Source: Bradyrhizobium embrapense
GTDB taxonomy: Bacteria; Pseudomonadota; Alphaproteobacteria; Rhizobiales; Xanthobacteraceae
Assembly (NCBI RefSeq): GCF_001189235.2
Contig: NZ_LFIP02000003.1
Coordinates: 434,001-498,000, forward strand
DNA length: 64,000 nucleotides
Reading direction: 5' to 3'
A program made the translations under genes and the position numbers. Below, piece by piece: positions 45,895-54,649 of the stretch; within the stretch, counting starts at the first letter, position 1; each line of letters opens with the position of its first letter. The notes beneath the pieces were generated by a model. It made no database searches, had not been told where the DNA came from, and was given only the letters and a program-made list of their open reading frames with translations.

Positions 45895-46824
45895 TCAGCG
45901 ACGGCGCTGATCAGCCCGGACATATCCGACCTGGTATGATGGCGAGGCAGTCCCGCGCGCGAACAGTGTCCGCCACGAAATCCGACGCACGCCGATCAGG
46001 CACAGGACAAGGACCGCACCCGCGATCACGTCGATGAAATAATGGCCGCCGATGGTGGGCGTCGAGGCGATCACAAGCAGGTTCAGGACGAGGAACGCAG
46101 GGAACAGCACCTTCACGCCTCTGCTGGCGTAGATCAGTATGACAGCCAGCGCCGTATGGAAGGATGGAAAGGTGATCAGACCATTCACCTCAGCCAGCGG
46201 GATGTGCGTCATCTGGCCGGCGCGTAGCGCGTCGAAATCGGCGAGGTGATATGCGTCGGCGCGGGCGATCACGTCAAACTGAACCCAGGCGCTGGCGGCG
46301 GGGAATATCCACGAGATCGGAATGGCCACCAGCAGCGCCATCATGAAGAGCCAGACGAACTCGCCCATCTGTTCGAACCGGCTGCACGCGCTCAGCGAAA
46401 CCAGCAGTACCGCGGTCTGCACCAGGCAGCTATCGTATGCGGTATTGAGGATGCTCTTGATCTCGGGGTGTGCGTCGACCCAATCGAAATAGGCCAGCCA
46501 GTCCAGATGCAACGCGCCATCGATCGCGGCGAGCTGGCGATCGACCAACGGGAAATTCGAGGTGACCGTCAGATAGCTCAACACCGCGGCGACCGCCGTG
46601 AAGGCGATGAGTTGTGCGCATGCGGTGGCGAGTTCGGCAATGCGTCGATCAGGCCTGAACCAGACGTAGACCAGTGCGAGCGACGCAACGATCGCGAACA
46701 TGACCGGCTTGGCGGGGGCAACGGCGATCGACATTCCAGATGCGCGGAGCCATACGAGATCGATCCCGGCGATGATGGCGATGACAAGCCACAAGGCTCG
46801 TGTCTCGATGACTTGACTGGTCAT
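45895..46824 (-). CDS. PAP2-superfamily-like membrane protein
   Basis: A 309-residue protein with about six to eight hydrophobic segments. Near the C-terminus are FPSFHTALAVILIYAS and TIGGHYFIDVIAGAVLV, which match the second and third motifs of PAP2-type lipid phosphatases/phosphotransferases (PAP2_3-like, with S/F-H and H-x-x-x-D). The first K-x6-R-P motif is not seen. It may act on inositol-phosphate or prenyl-phosphate lipids; substrate unknown. Start at ATG 46824 with GGAACGA upstream. Confidence 0.82.
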   Translation of the reverse strand: MTSQVIETRALWLVIAIIAGIDLVWLRASGMSIAVAPAKPVMFAIVASLALVYVWFRPDRRIAELATACAQLIAFTAVAAVLSYLTVTSNFPLVDRQLAAIDGALHLDWLAYFDWVDAHPEIKSILNTAYDSCLVQTAVLLVSLSACSRFEQMGEFVWLFMMALLVAIPISWIFPAASAWVQFDVIARADAYHLADFDALRAGQMTHIPLAEVNGLITFPSFHTALAVILIYASRGVKVLFPAFLVLNLLVIASTPTIGGHYFIDVIAGAVLVLCLIGVRRISWRTLFARGTASPSYQVGYVRADQRRR

Positions 46825-47008
46825 TCGTTCCTCGTTTCGCAAAGCTGCATCGCACCCGCGCCTTAAAGTTGCATACCTCCAATTCTTAAAAATGAAGCGA
46901 ATGCCGCGCTCGGCGCGTTCCCTGATGCCATGGTGGGCTTTCCGCGCGGGGATGGTCGGACGAGGAGCCGTCAAGCGATGGTTAACGGCTCATTGCAAAC
47001 GGCAGTCA

Positions 47009-47857
47009 TCATTTGCGATGGGTGGCCGGCGCCGCCTCCATCAGCTTACGGATCTTCTCCGTCATCTCCGGATCAACGGGATTGTAGACGATCATGCTGA
47101 GGTCGGGCCGGCCGTCGACCGCGAACGCCGAATATTCGAACTTGACCGGGCCGAGGTTCGGGTGATGGAGCTGCTTGACGCCCTCGCCATGGGTGCGCAC
47201 GTCGTTGTCGCGCCACAGCGCCGCAAATTCCGGGCTGAGCCGGCAGAGCTCCTCGACGAACGGTTGCACCTCGGCGGCAGCTCCGGCGCGTGCGGCATCG
47301 ACCCGGAATGCGCCGACGACGAAGCGCGCCACGCTCGCCCAGTCGTGCTGCGCGGCGCGGACGCGCGGATCCAGGAACATGAACCGCAGCACGTTGCGCT
47401 CGCGCGGCGGCAGCGATCCGTAGTCGGTCAGCATCACGGTCGCCGCCCGGTTCCAGGCGACGATATCCCAGGTCGCGGTGCGGATCAGGGCGGGGCGCGG
47501 CTCGAGCGCGTCGAGCACGCGTTGCAACCGTGGTGTCACGCCTTCGCTTTTCTTGTAGCGCACCTCAGGCGTGCGGCCGAGGCCGAGCAGGAACAGGTGC
47601 TCGCGCTCGACATCGGTCAGCATCAGCGCACGCGCGATGCGGTCGAGCACATCGGCAGATGGTGCGCCGCCGCGGCCCTGTTCGAGCCAGGTGTACCAGG
47701 TCGCCGAGATGTTGGCGCGCTGTGCCACTTCCTCGCGGCGCAGGCCCGGCGTGCGCCGCCGCTCCGGCGGAAAGCCGAACACGGCCGGATCGAGCTTGCT
47801 GCGTCGGTCCTTCAGGTAGGCGCCGAGCAGGTTCTCTTGTTCGACTGACGCGCTCAT
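47009..47857 (-). CDS. XRE-type helix-turn-helix regulator with MmyB-like ligand domain
   Basis: A 282-residue protein. The N-terminal HTH_XRE (about 10-75) reads LGAYLKDRRSKLDPAVFG, then RRTPGLRREEVAQRANISATWYTWLEQGRGGAPSADVLDRIARAL, the hallmark of MmyB-like regulators with W-Y-T-x-L-E-Q. The C-terminal half (TATWDIVAWNRAATVMLTDYGSLPPRERNVLRFMFLDPRVRA) is the MmyB-like sensor domain. It is divergent from the epimerase gene 93 bases away and may control it. MmyB-type partner genes are often reductases or isomerases. Confidence 0.92.
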   Translation of the reverse strand: MSASVEQENLLGAYLKDRRSKLDPAVFGFPPERRRTPGLRREEVAQRANISATWYTWLEQGRGGAPSADVLDRIARALMLTDVEREHLFLLGLGRTPEVRYKKSEGVTPRLQRVLDALEPRPALIRTATWDIVAWNRAATVMLTDYGSLPPRERNVLRFMFLDPRVRAAQHDWASVARFVVGAFRVDAARAGAAAEVQPFVEELCRLSPEFAALWRDNDVRTHGEGVKQLHHPNLGPVKFEYSAFAVDGRPDLSMIVYNPVDPEMTEKIRKLMEAAPATHRK

Positions 47858-47950
47858 GCTGTTAGGAATTATACCATGATAAGGTCACTACTTTAACAGG
47901 ATAGCGCGCAGGGCCAGACTTGTCTCCAGCAAAACCTGGAGACTTCCTCA

Positions 47951-48835
47951 ATGCGTGTGTTTGTCACTGGTGCCACCGGATTTATCGGCACGCCTGTCGT
48001 CAAGGATCTGATCGCCGCCGGACATCAGGTTCTCGGCATGGCCCGTTCGGACGAGGGGGCGAACGCGATCTCTGCCCTTGGCTCGGAGGTTCTTCGCGGC
48101 TCGCTCGAGGATCTCGATAGCTTGCGCAAGGCGGCGGCCGCTTCGGATGCCGTCATTCACCTCGGCTTCGTTCACGACTGGTCCAATTTCGCGAAGAGCT
48201 GCCAGATCGACCGCCGCGCCATCGAAGCTCTGGGTTCTGGTCTGGCCGGATCGGACAGGCCACTGCTCGTAACCGGCGGCCTGGCGGGATTGGCCAAGCC
48301 GGGCGAGACCGCGACTGAGGACCAGACGATATCACCGGATTTCCCGTTTCCCCGCGTGTCGGAACAGACGGCCCTCTCGCTGAAGGGCGTCCGCGCGGCG
48401 GCGATGCGCCTTCCCCAGGTCCACGATCCCGTCAGGCAGGGCCTCATCACCCCCTTGATCGCGGTGTACCGCGAGAAGGGCGCGTGCGCCTATCTCGGCG
48501 ACGGACAGAACCGCTGGCCGGCGGCGCATGTTCTCGACGTGGCACGTCTCTACCGGCTGGCCATCGAAAAGGCTGAGCCGAACGCGAGGTATCACGCCGT
48601 CGCGGAAGAAGGGGTCCCGATGCGCGATATTGCCGAAACGATCGGTCGGCGCCTGAAGCTGCCGGTCAAGTCCATCGCCCCGCAGGAGGCGCAGGCCTTC
48701 TTTGGCTGGCTCGGCACGTTCGCAGGATACGACATGGCGGCCTCCAGCGAGCAGACGCGCAGCAAGCTCGGATGGCAGCCGACCGGGCCGGGGTTGATTG
48801 CCGATCTCGAACAGCTGGTCTTATCCGCACAGTAG
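47951..48835 (+). CDS. NAD(P)-dependent epimerase/dehydratase-like (extended SDR) protein
   Basis: A 294-residue protein. The cofactor motif is VFVTGATGFIGTPVV (3-17), then HLGFVHDW. The usual S-Y-K active-site tyrosine region is altered (VSEQTALSLKG in place of YxxxK), so it is an atypical member resembling NmrA-like or reductase-type SDRs. Further parts: QNRWPAAHVLDVARLYRLAI and RSKLGWQPTGPGL. It is divergent from the XRE regulator. Substrate unknown. Confidence 0.88.
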   Translation: MRVFVTGATGFIGTPVVKDLIAAGHQVLGMARSDEGANAISALGSEVLRGSLEDLDSLRKAAAASDAVIHLGFVHDWSNFAKSCQIDRRAIEALGSGLAGSDRPLLVTGGLAGLAKPGETATEDQTISPDFPFPRVSEQTALSLKGVRAAAMRLPQVHDPVRQGLITPLIAVYREKGACAYLGDGQNRWPAAHVLDVARLYRLAIEKAEPNARYHAVAEEGVPMRDIAETIGRRLKLPVKSIAPQEAQAFFGWLGTFAGYDMAASSEQTRSKLGWQPTGPGLIADLEQLVLSAQ

Positions 48836-48900
48836 GACGCGGCGCTGAGCAAGGGAGGGCGGGGTACGGCTTCGCCTGACCCCGCCCCTGCGCATTCCGC

Positions 48901-50226
48901 TTACAGCGGGAAGCACCGCATATAGGCCGCGAACAGAGTCTCGTCGCTGTAGCTCACGAGCTCCGTGGCGACCGCGTCGGCCAGTTCGAGGTCGCGGTTC
49001 TGGATGCGCAGCCATGCCTGGGTGTCGGCGGTGATGGTCAGGGCCGCGTCGCCGACATGACGTCCCGGCACCACCTGCAGATCCTTGCCCTTGATCACGA
49101 CCGTCATGTCCAGCGCGCTCGCGCCGGTGAAACGCAGATGGGTCGTCAAATCGAGGCCGCGCGCCCTGCCGCGCTGAAAGCCCAGCGACAGCGAGAAGAT
49201 GTAGGACTGGATGCTGCCGGTATGGCGACCGGAGGTGACATGCTGGACCTTCTTGTGCGGAAAGCGCCGCGTCACCGTGTCCTCGGCGTCGGTATCCGGG
49301 ATCACATAGACGAACTCGTCCTTGTCGATCAGCGGCTGCACCACCTCGGCGAAATGCGCCTCGCGATCATGGAGGAAGGGGCCGATCACGTCTTCGCCGG
49401 CCGGGCAGGCCGAGATGCAATAGGCCGCCTTGTAGCCCGGCTTGAACGACAGCGATTGCCAGATGTTCAGCGTCTCGGTGCGCGGCACGCGGGCCCGATA
49501 GTCCTTTGCATCTTTCGAATCTGCGACCTTCTCCACCCACTGCGTGAAGTTGCCGAGGAAGTCGTGATAATTGTGGGTGTGGCAGGACAAGAAATCGAAG
49601 CCGCCGTCCGGCTTGATGGCGCCGACCGGACAGGCGGCGACGCACAGCTTGCACTCGAGGCACGGATTGTAGTCGATCGGCTGGTCATAGGCGTCCACCT
49701 CGGATCCGAGCAGCACGGTGCCGAGCAGGACGAAGCTGCCGAATTTCGGGTGGATGATGCTGCGATGGATGCCCATCCGCCCGAGCCCGGCTTCCACCGC
49801 TATCGGCTTGTGCTGCACCATCATGATCCGCGGCAGGTCCATCTCCATCGGGAAGGCGGCGACCGAATTGCAGGCCGGGATGCCGTGCTCGTCGAGCGCG
49901 CGGACGATGGCGCGTGCGGTCTCGTTGACGTGGTCGTAGGTGCCGTGGAATTCCTCGTTGGCGACCGAGCGTGACGGCGAGCGCACCGGCTCGCGGTTCA
50001 TGTGGCAGGCGATCGCGAGCAGGGCGCGCGTGCGGCCATAGACCTTGCGGATGAAGTCGCGCTGCGGCGCGATCGCGGCACGGTCGAACTCGATGATGCC
50101 GACGTCATCGGCGCCGCACTCGCGCGCGATGTTCTTGATGAGCTCCGATGACACCGGGACATCGCGGACCGGTTGGCTGCTGCGTGCGCGCACGGCCCTG
50201 ACCGTGGGGTGATCGTCCAGGCTCAT
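48901..50226 (-). CDS. 4Fe-4S ferredoxin-like reductase with SCP2-like C-terminal domain
   Basis: A 441-residue protein. After a short N-terminal tail, residues 25-180 resemble the epoxyqueuosine-reductase/reductive-dehalogenase-type fold (GADDVGIIEFDRA, VYGRTRALLAIACHMN, AVEAGLGRMGIHRSIIHPKFGSFVLLGTVLL). Fe-S motif C189-L-E-C192-K-L-C195-V-A-A-C199-P gives one 4Fe-4S cluster; C215 and C270/C274 could hold a second. The last 110 residues resemble a sterol-carrier-like (SCP2-like) domain. It lacks a Tat signal, so it is probably cytoplasmic. Function unknown. Confidence 0.82.
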   Translation of the reverse strand: MSLDDHPTVRAVRARSSQPVRDVPVSSELIKNIARECGADDVGIIEFDRAAIAPQRDFIRKVYGRTRALLAIACHMNREPVRSPSRSVANEEFHGTYDHVNETARAIVRALDEHGIPACNSVAAFPMEMDLPRIMMVQHKPIAVEAGLGRMGIHRSIIHPKFGSFVLLGTVLLGSEVDAYDQPIDYNPCLECKLCVAACPVGAIKPDGGFDFLSCHTHNYHDFLGNFTQWVEKVADSKDAKDYRARVPRTETLNIWQSLSFKPGYKAAYCISACPAGEDVIGPFLHDREAHFAEVVQPLIDKDEFVYVIPDTDAEDTVTRRFPHKKVQHVTSGRHTGSIQSYIFSLSLGFQRGRARGLDLTTHLRFTGASALDMTVVIKGKDLQVVPGRHVGDAALTITADTQAWLRIQNRDLELADAVATELVSYSDETLFAAYMRCFPL

Positions 50227-50631
50227 CGTGCTGATCCCTTTTAAATTGTGATCATAATATTAAGGAGCGAGCAGGATCGACGCAAGTGAATTATATGTCA
50301 GCTATCATGTAATGAAGCCGGCGCTCGACCCGCAACCCCCGTCATCGCGAGGAGCGAAGCGACGACGCAATCCATCGGTCCGCATATGCCGAGCGATGGA
50401 TTGCTTCGCTCCGCTCGCAATGACGCCGAGGAGGTAGCTATCAATCCAGCAGCGTGGTGTCATCCGGCGCCTGCCGCTCCGATCGACAGCGCGGCTGCAA
50501 GACGATTCTCGGCGTTTCTCTTGTATCCGCAATGCGAGGCCGCCGCCGCAGGCTTGACCAGCACCCGGAAAGTCGCCTTCTCAAGCTGGGCCTGCTCCTC
50601 TATCTTGCCGGCCAATCGAACGGAGGACGTC
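50227..50631. other. Intergenic region between the Fe-S gene and the ABC binding protein
   Basis: About 400 bases with no convincing gene. An AT-rich stretch lies at 50237-50315, likely the promoter region of the divergent Fe-S gene. A palindromic repeat occupies 50341-50424. A GGAG ribosome site precedes 50632. Confidence 0.6.
50341..50424. repeat. Palindromic intergenic element, family B
   Basis: It starts GTCATCGCGAGGAGCGAAGC and ends CTCGCAATGAC. The inner arms AATCCATCG and CGATGGATT, and the outer GAGCGAAGC/GCTTCGCTC, are inverted. This is a recognisable rhizobial intergenic repeat type, different from family A. Confidence 0.78.
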
Positions 50632-51657
50632 ATGAACAAATGGCTTGGCAAGCTTGCCGGAACGCTGCTGGCGCTGACCCTGTCCACAGGCCTTGCCGCG
50701 GCGCAAAGCAAGATCACCATCGCGGTCGGGGGCGGCGCCTGCCTGTGCTATCTGCCCACCGTGCTGGCCAAGCAGCTTGGCGAATACGACAAGGCCGGGC
50801 TTGCGGTCGAGCTGGTCGACCTCAAGGGCGGCTCGGATGCGCTCAAGGCGGTGCTCGGCGGCAGCGCCGATGTCGTCTCCGGCTATTTCGATCACTGCGT
50901 CAATCTCGCCGCCAAGAAGCAGGAGCTGCAGTCCTTCGTGGTCTATGACCGCTATCCCGGCCTCGTGCTGGTGGTCTCGCCCAAGCACACCGGCGAGATC
51001 AATTCGATCAAGGATCTGGCTGGCAAGAAGGTCGGCGTCAGCGCGCCGGGCTCCTCGACCGACTTCTTCCTGAAATACATGCTGAAGAAGAACGGCCTCG
51101 ATCCGGCCGGCACTGCCGTGATCGGCGTCGGCCTCGGCGCCACCGCGGTGGCCGCGATGGAGCAGGGCCAGATCGACGCTGCGGTGATGCTCGATCCTGC
51201 CGTCACCGTGCTGCAGGGCAGCCATTCCGATCTCAAGATCCTGAGCGACACCCGCACCCAGCACGACACGCTGGCGGTGTTCGGCGGCGAATATCCCGGC
51301 GGGGCGCTCTATTCGACCGCAGCCTGGGTCAACGGCCACGAGAAGGAGGTGCAGGCGCTGACCAATGCCATCATGGCGACGCTGGTCTGGATTCATTCGC
51401 ACACCGCCGAAGACATCATGGCCAAGATGCCGGACGAGATCGTCGGCAAGGACCGGGCGCAGTATCTCGCGGCGCTGAAGAATACGATCCCGATGTATTC
51501 CGAGACCGGCAAGATGGACCCCAAGGGTGCGGAGGCGGTGCTCGCCGTGTTCAGCGAGGGTTCACCCGAAGTGGCAAAGGCCGGCATCGACGTCACCAAG
51601 ACCTACACCAACAAGTTCGTCGATCAGGTCAAGAAGACGACCGGAAGCGCGAAGTAG
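50632..51657 (+). CDS. ABC transporter substrate-binding protein (NMT1/SsuA/TauA-like)
   Basis: A 341-residue periplasmic protein with a signal peptide (about 1-24, LSTGLAAAQ). The mature part reads SKITIAVGGGACLCYLPTVLAKQLGEYDKAGLAVELVDLKGGSDALKAVLGGSADVVSG, typical of binding proteins for nitrate/sulfonate/taurine-type transporters. It contains the unusual CLC motif near the start of the mature part. It is likely the partner of the ATPase/permease at 44.2-45.9 kb, or a separate one; the distance of about 5 kb leaves this open. Confidence 0.88.
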   Translation: MNKWLGKLAGTLLALTLSTGLAAAQSKITIAVGGGACLCYLPTVLAKQLGEYDKAGLAVELVDLKGGSDALKAVLGGSADVVSGYFDHCVNLAAKKQELQSFVVYDRYPGLVLVVSPKHTGEINSIKDLAGKKVGVSAPGSSTDFFLKYMLKKNGLDPAGTAVIGVGLGATAVAAMEQGQIDAAVMLDPAVTVLQGSHSDLKILSDTRTQHDTLAVFGGEYPGGALYSTAAWVNGHEKEVQALTNAIMATLVWIHSHTAEDIMAKMPDEIVGKDRAQYLAALKNTIPMYSETGKMDPKGAEAVLAVFSEGSPEVAKAGIDVTKTYTNKFVDQVKKTTGSAK

Positions 51658-51673
51658 GCGCGCTGTGCCCGAC

Positions 51674-52375
51674 ATGCAAGCTCCGCTCATATGTCGCGTC
51701 ACCGCGCTCGACCTGGCGTTAGAACGGCGGCCCTGGCCGTTCGCGGACCAGCGCCGCGCCGAGATCGACGCGCATTTCGCCGAGCAGCAGCGATTGAACC
51801 CGAGCCTGTGGAACGGCCGCGTCCTGCTCGGGCGCGATCCGGTGTTTGCCGACGGGCGGCTCAGCGCGAGCTACTTCGAGACCGATTTCGCAAGCTTCCT
51901 CGCCTGGCGCGATTGGGGCTTTCCCGACAAGGAGGTCTTCAACGGCTTCGGCATGGGCGCACTGCTCGCCAGCGACGGCACCTTCGTGTGTGGGGTGATG
52001 GGCGAACAGACGGCCAATGCCGGACGCATCTATTTCCCCTCCGGCACGCCCGATCTCGACGACATCAGAGGCGAGACGGTCGATATCGCCGGCAGCGTGA
52101 TGCGCGAGCTTGAGGAGGAGACCGGGTTGTTGCCGTCGGATTGCCGCGGCGACGCCGATTGGCACTGCATTTACACCGGGCCTGCGCTCGCGATGATGCA
52201 GATCCTGCGCGTCGACATGCCCGGTGACGCGCTGCGTACGCGCATCGAGGCCAACCTCGCACGCCAGGAAAATCCCGAGCTTGCCGGCATCCATCTGGTG
52301 CGCAGCCGCGCCGATCTCACTGCTGCCATGCCGCGCTTCGTCACCGCGTTCATCGAAACGCAGCTGCCGGCGTAG
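51674..52375 (+). CDS. Nudix-like hydrolase
   Basis: A 233-residue protein. The Nudix-box-like region is GETVDIAGSVMRELEEETGLLPSD (residues around 135-158) with the R-E-L-x-E-E-T-G-L core. The rest is typical of bacterial Nudix enzymes acting on nucleoside-diphosphate-linked substrates (SGTPDLDDIRGE). The N-terminus is longer than a minimal Nudix domain. Start at ATG 51674; a GTG at 51665 is possible. It is 16 bases after the binding-protein gene. Confidence 0.82.
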   Translation: MQAPLICRVTALDLALERRPWPFADQRRAEIDAHFAEQQRLNPSLWNGRVLLGRDPVFADGRLSASYFETDFASFLAWRDWGFPDKEVFNGFGMGALLASDGTFVCGVMGEQTANAGRIYFPSGTPDLDDIRGETVDIAGSVMRELEEETGLLPSDCRGDADWHCIYTGPALAMMQILRVDMPGDALRTRIEANLARQENPELAGIHLVRSRADLTAAMPRFVTAFIETQLPA

Positions 52376-52449
52376 GGCGCACTCACTCGGGGACGTTTGT
52401 GACCAGTACCATCAGTCTTTGGCGGATTCCGGCCCTGAGCAACGGCTGA

Positions 52450-53016
52450 TCATTCGGCCACCTCAACGATCATCTCGACCTCCACGGCATTGTTGAAGGG
52501 AAGTCCGGCCATCCCGACGGCAGATCGCGCGTGCTTGCCGGCTGCGGCGCCAAATACCTCCACCATCAAGTCGGAGAATCCGTTTACGACTTTCGGTTGG
52601 TCACCAAAGCCGTCGGCCGAATTGACCATCCCGAAGACCTTGACCACGCGCTTCACCCGATCGAGACTTCCAAGTGCGACGCGCACTTTCGCCAACATGA
52701 TCAGGCCAACCTGACGGGCCGTGTCGTAGCCCTCCTGCACGGTGAGGTCCTTGCCCACCTTGCCCTTGTACTTCCAGTCGGCAGCCGGCGTGTTTCCCGC
52801 AAGGAAGAGCAGATTGCCGACCCGGACTGCATCGACGTAATTGGCGACCGGAACAGGCACCGGCGGCAGCGTAATGTTCAACTCCTTCAGTTTGGCCTCG
52901 GCGGAGGGTGAATTCTGTGCCACGGCACCCGACGAGGCGGCAAGCCATGCTCCCAATCCAAGTAGGCATGCACCGAACCACGAGATGAGTCTCGTTCTGC
53001 AAAGCATATGAGTCAT
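52450..53016 (-). CDS. RidA/YjgF-like protein with N-terminal signal sequence
   Basis: A 188-residue protein. Residues 1-34 look like a Sec signal peptide (MLCRTRLISWFGACLLGLGAWLAASSGAVAQ). The mature part has the RidA fold: VANYVDAVRVGNLLFLAGNTP, QEGYDTARQVGLIMLAKVRVALGSLDRVKRVVKVFGMVN, then FGAAAGKHARSAVGMAGLPFNNAVEVEMIVEVAE. It has the K-H-A-R-S-A-V-G-x-x-x-L-P pattern at the position of the usual catalytic Arg. RidA enzymes deaminate enamine/imine intermediates and are normally cytoplasmic. Confidence 0.88.
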   Translation of the reverse strand: MTHMLCRTRLISWFGACLLGLGAWLAASSGAVAQNSPSAEAKLKELNITLPPVPVPVANYVDAVRVGNLLFLAGNTPAADWKYKGKVGKDLTVQEGYDTARQVGLIMLAKVRVALGSLDRVKRVVKVFGMVNSADGFGDQPKVVNGFSDLMVEVFGAAAGKHARSAVGMAGLPFNNAVEVEMIVEVAE

Positions 53017-53237
53017 GTGTCGCCTCCAATGACAGCTACTTCGCGGCTCTCAGGATAAGGCAGAAACGGCGTTCCTTCTTTCCGTAGTTCTCCGGGCTGC
53101 AGGAGATCGGACCGCATTTCGTATCGCCTCGTTGAGGGCAAAGTGGATGCGGCTTTGTGCGTACACATCCTGGCGCCGCGCGTCCGTTCCGCCGAAACTT
53201 TGCGCAAGCCTGCGCCGTGGCGACGCAGCTATCGCGC

Positions 53238-53266
53238 TTGACATCATCGGCCGCTCCCCCTGTGAT
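53238..53266 (+). promoter_or_regulatory. Putative sigma-70 promoter of the branched-chain-type ABC operon
   Basis: A perfect TTGACA (53238-53243), a 17-base spacer and TGTGAT (53261-53266), 52 bases before the operon's first ATG. The rest of the 53017-53317 gap holds no gene. Confidence 0.55.
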
Positions 53267-53317
53267 AGGGCAGCACGAAAACAAAAAATGCAGTGCACAA
53301 TCTCTGGGGAGGGATTC

Positions 53318-54628
53318 ATGCCGGTCAGGAAGACCGCCCGCTGGCTCGCGGGTCTGTCTGTCGCGCTTGCGGCGCTCGGCGTGGCCGGTGCCGCGCATTC
53401 GCAGGACAAGAAGATCAAGATCGGCGTGATCTTCGATCTGACCGGCCCGCTGGCCGGCGGCGGCTCCGAGCTGCAATATACCGGCGTCAAGATCATGCTC
53501 GACCATTACGCCCGGACCGGCGTCGAGGGATACAAGGTCGAGGCCGTCTATGCCGACGCGCAGAGCAAGCCCGACATCGCCATCAACGAAGCCGTCCGCC
53601 TGCTCGAGCAGGAAAAGGTCGACATGGTGATGGGCTTCTTCTCCTCGGCACAATGCGTGCCGGTGGCAGCGAGGGTCGACCAGATGAAGAAATTCATGTG
53701 GATCACGACCTGCATCTCATCGGGCGTGTTCGACGGCAAGAACTACAAATACGTGTTCCGGCCGCAGGCCGCCGGCAACCAGTACGGCATGATGACGACC
53801 GACTTCATCGCGCAATACTCGATGTCGAAGTTCGGCAAGGAGCCGAAGGACCTCCGCGTTGCCATCATCCATGAGGACGGCGCCTATGGCGTCGACGTCG
53901 CCAAGGGCAACGAGGCCGGCGCGAAGAAGGCCGGCTTCAACGTCGTGCTCAAGGAGGGCTATTCGGCGACCGCGCCGGACCTGTCGGCGCTGGTCACCAA
54001 GCTGAAGCGCGCCAAGCCCGACGTGATCTTCCACACCGGCTACAATCCGGACATTACGCTGTTGTTTCGCCAGGCACGCGAGCAGGGGCTGAAGTTCGGC
54101 GCCATCGTCGGCCACGGCGCCGGCTATGGCGTCTACGAGAAGCTGAAGGAAGGCCTCGGCGCCGACGCCAATTATCTCTTCAACACCGACCCGATCTCGA
54201 TCTGGCTCGCCAACCAGAAGGACATGGATGCCAAGCTGCCGCCGGTCATCAAGATGGTCGGTGAGGAGTTCGACCGGCTGAAGCCCGGCGTGCCGATCCG
54301 CTCCGCCCATGTCGGCATCGGCGCGGCCAATGCCTATGTGTTCCTCGACGACGTGCTGCCGCGCGCGATCAAGAAATATGGCGGCGTCGATCCGGACGCG
54401 TTGCGCAAGGCCGCGCTCGACACCGACATTCCCGAGGGCGGTACTATGCTCGGCTACGGCGTGAAGTTCTACGGCGACGGCGAGCAGTACGCCGGGCAGA
54501 ACGCGCGCTCGTTCCCGGTGGTGCTGCAATATATCGACGACAAATCCTATGTAGTGTGGCCGAAGAGCCAGATGCAGCGCGAGACCGTGCTGCCGCTGCC
54601 GGCCGGCACCACCTACAGCTACAAATAG
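53318..54628 (+). CDS. Branched-chain amino acid-type ABC transporter, substrate-binding protein
   Basis: A 436-residue periplasmic protein with a signal peptide (about 1-28, AGAAHSQ). The mature part begins KKIKIGVIFDLTGPLAGGGSELQYTGVKIMLDHYA, the Peripla_BP_6/LivK signature. It carries features of the family: VDMVMGFFSSAQCVPVAARVDQMKKFMWITTC and GADANYLFNTDPIS. It is the first gene of an operon with livG, livF, livH and livM. The substrate (branched-chain amino acid, urea, amide or aromatic acid) cannot be read. ATG 53318 follows GGGGAGGG. Confidence 0.92.
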   Translation: MPVRKTARWLAGLSVALAALGVAGAAHSQDKKIKIGVIFDLTGPLAGGGSELQYTGVKIMLDHYARTGVEGYKVEAVYADAQSKPDIAINEAVRLLEQEKVDMVMGFFSSAQCVPVAARVDQMKKFMWITTCISSGVFDGKNYKYVFRPQAAGNQYGMMTTDFIAQYSMSKFGKEPKDLRVAIIHEDGAYGVDVAKGNEAGAKKAGFNVVLKEGYSATAPDLSALVTKLKRAKPDVIFHTGYNPDITLLFRQAREQGLKFGAIVGHGAGYGVYEKLKEGLGADANYLFNTDPISIWLANQKDMDAKLPPVIKMVGEEFDRLKPGVPIRSAHVGIGAANAYVFLDDVLPRAIKKYGGVDPDALRKAALDTDIPEGGTMLGYGVKFYGDGEQYAGQNARSFPVVLQYIDDKSYVVWPKSQMQRETVLPLPAGTTYSYK

Positions 54629-54649
54629 CTCGCTTGCGAAGGGGACGCC

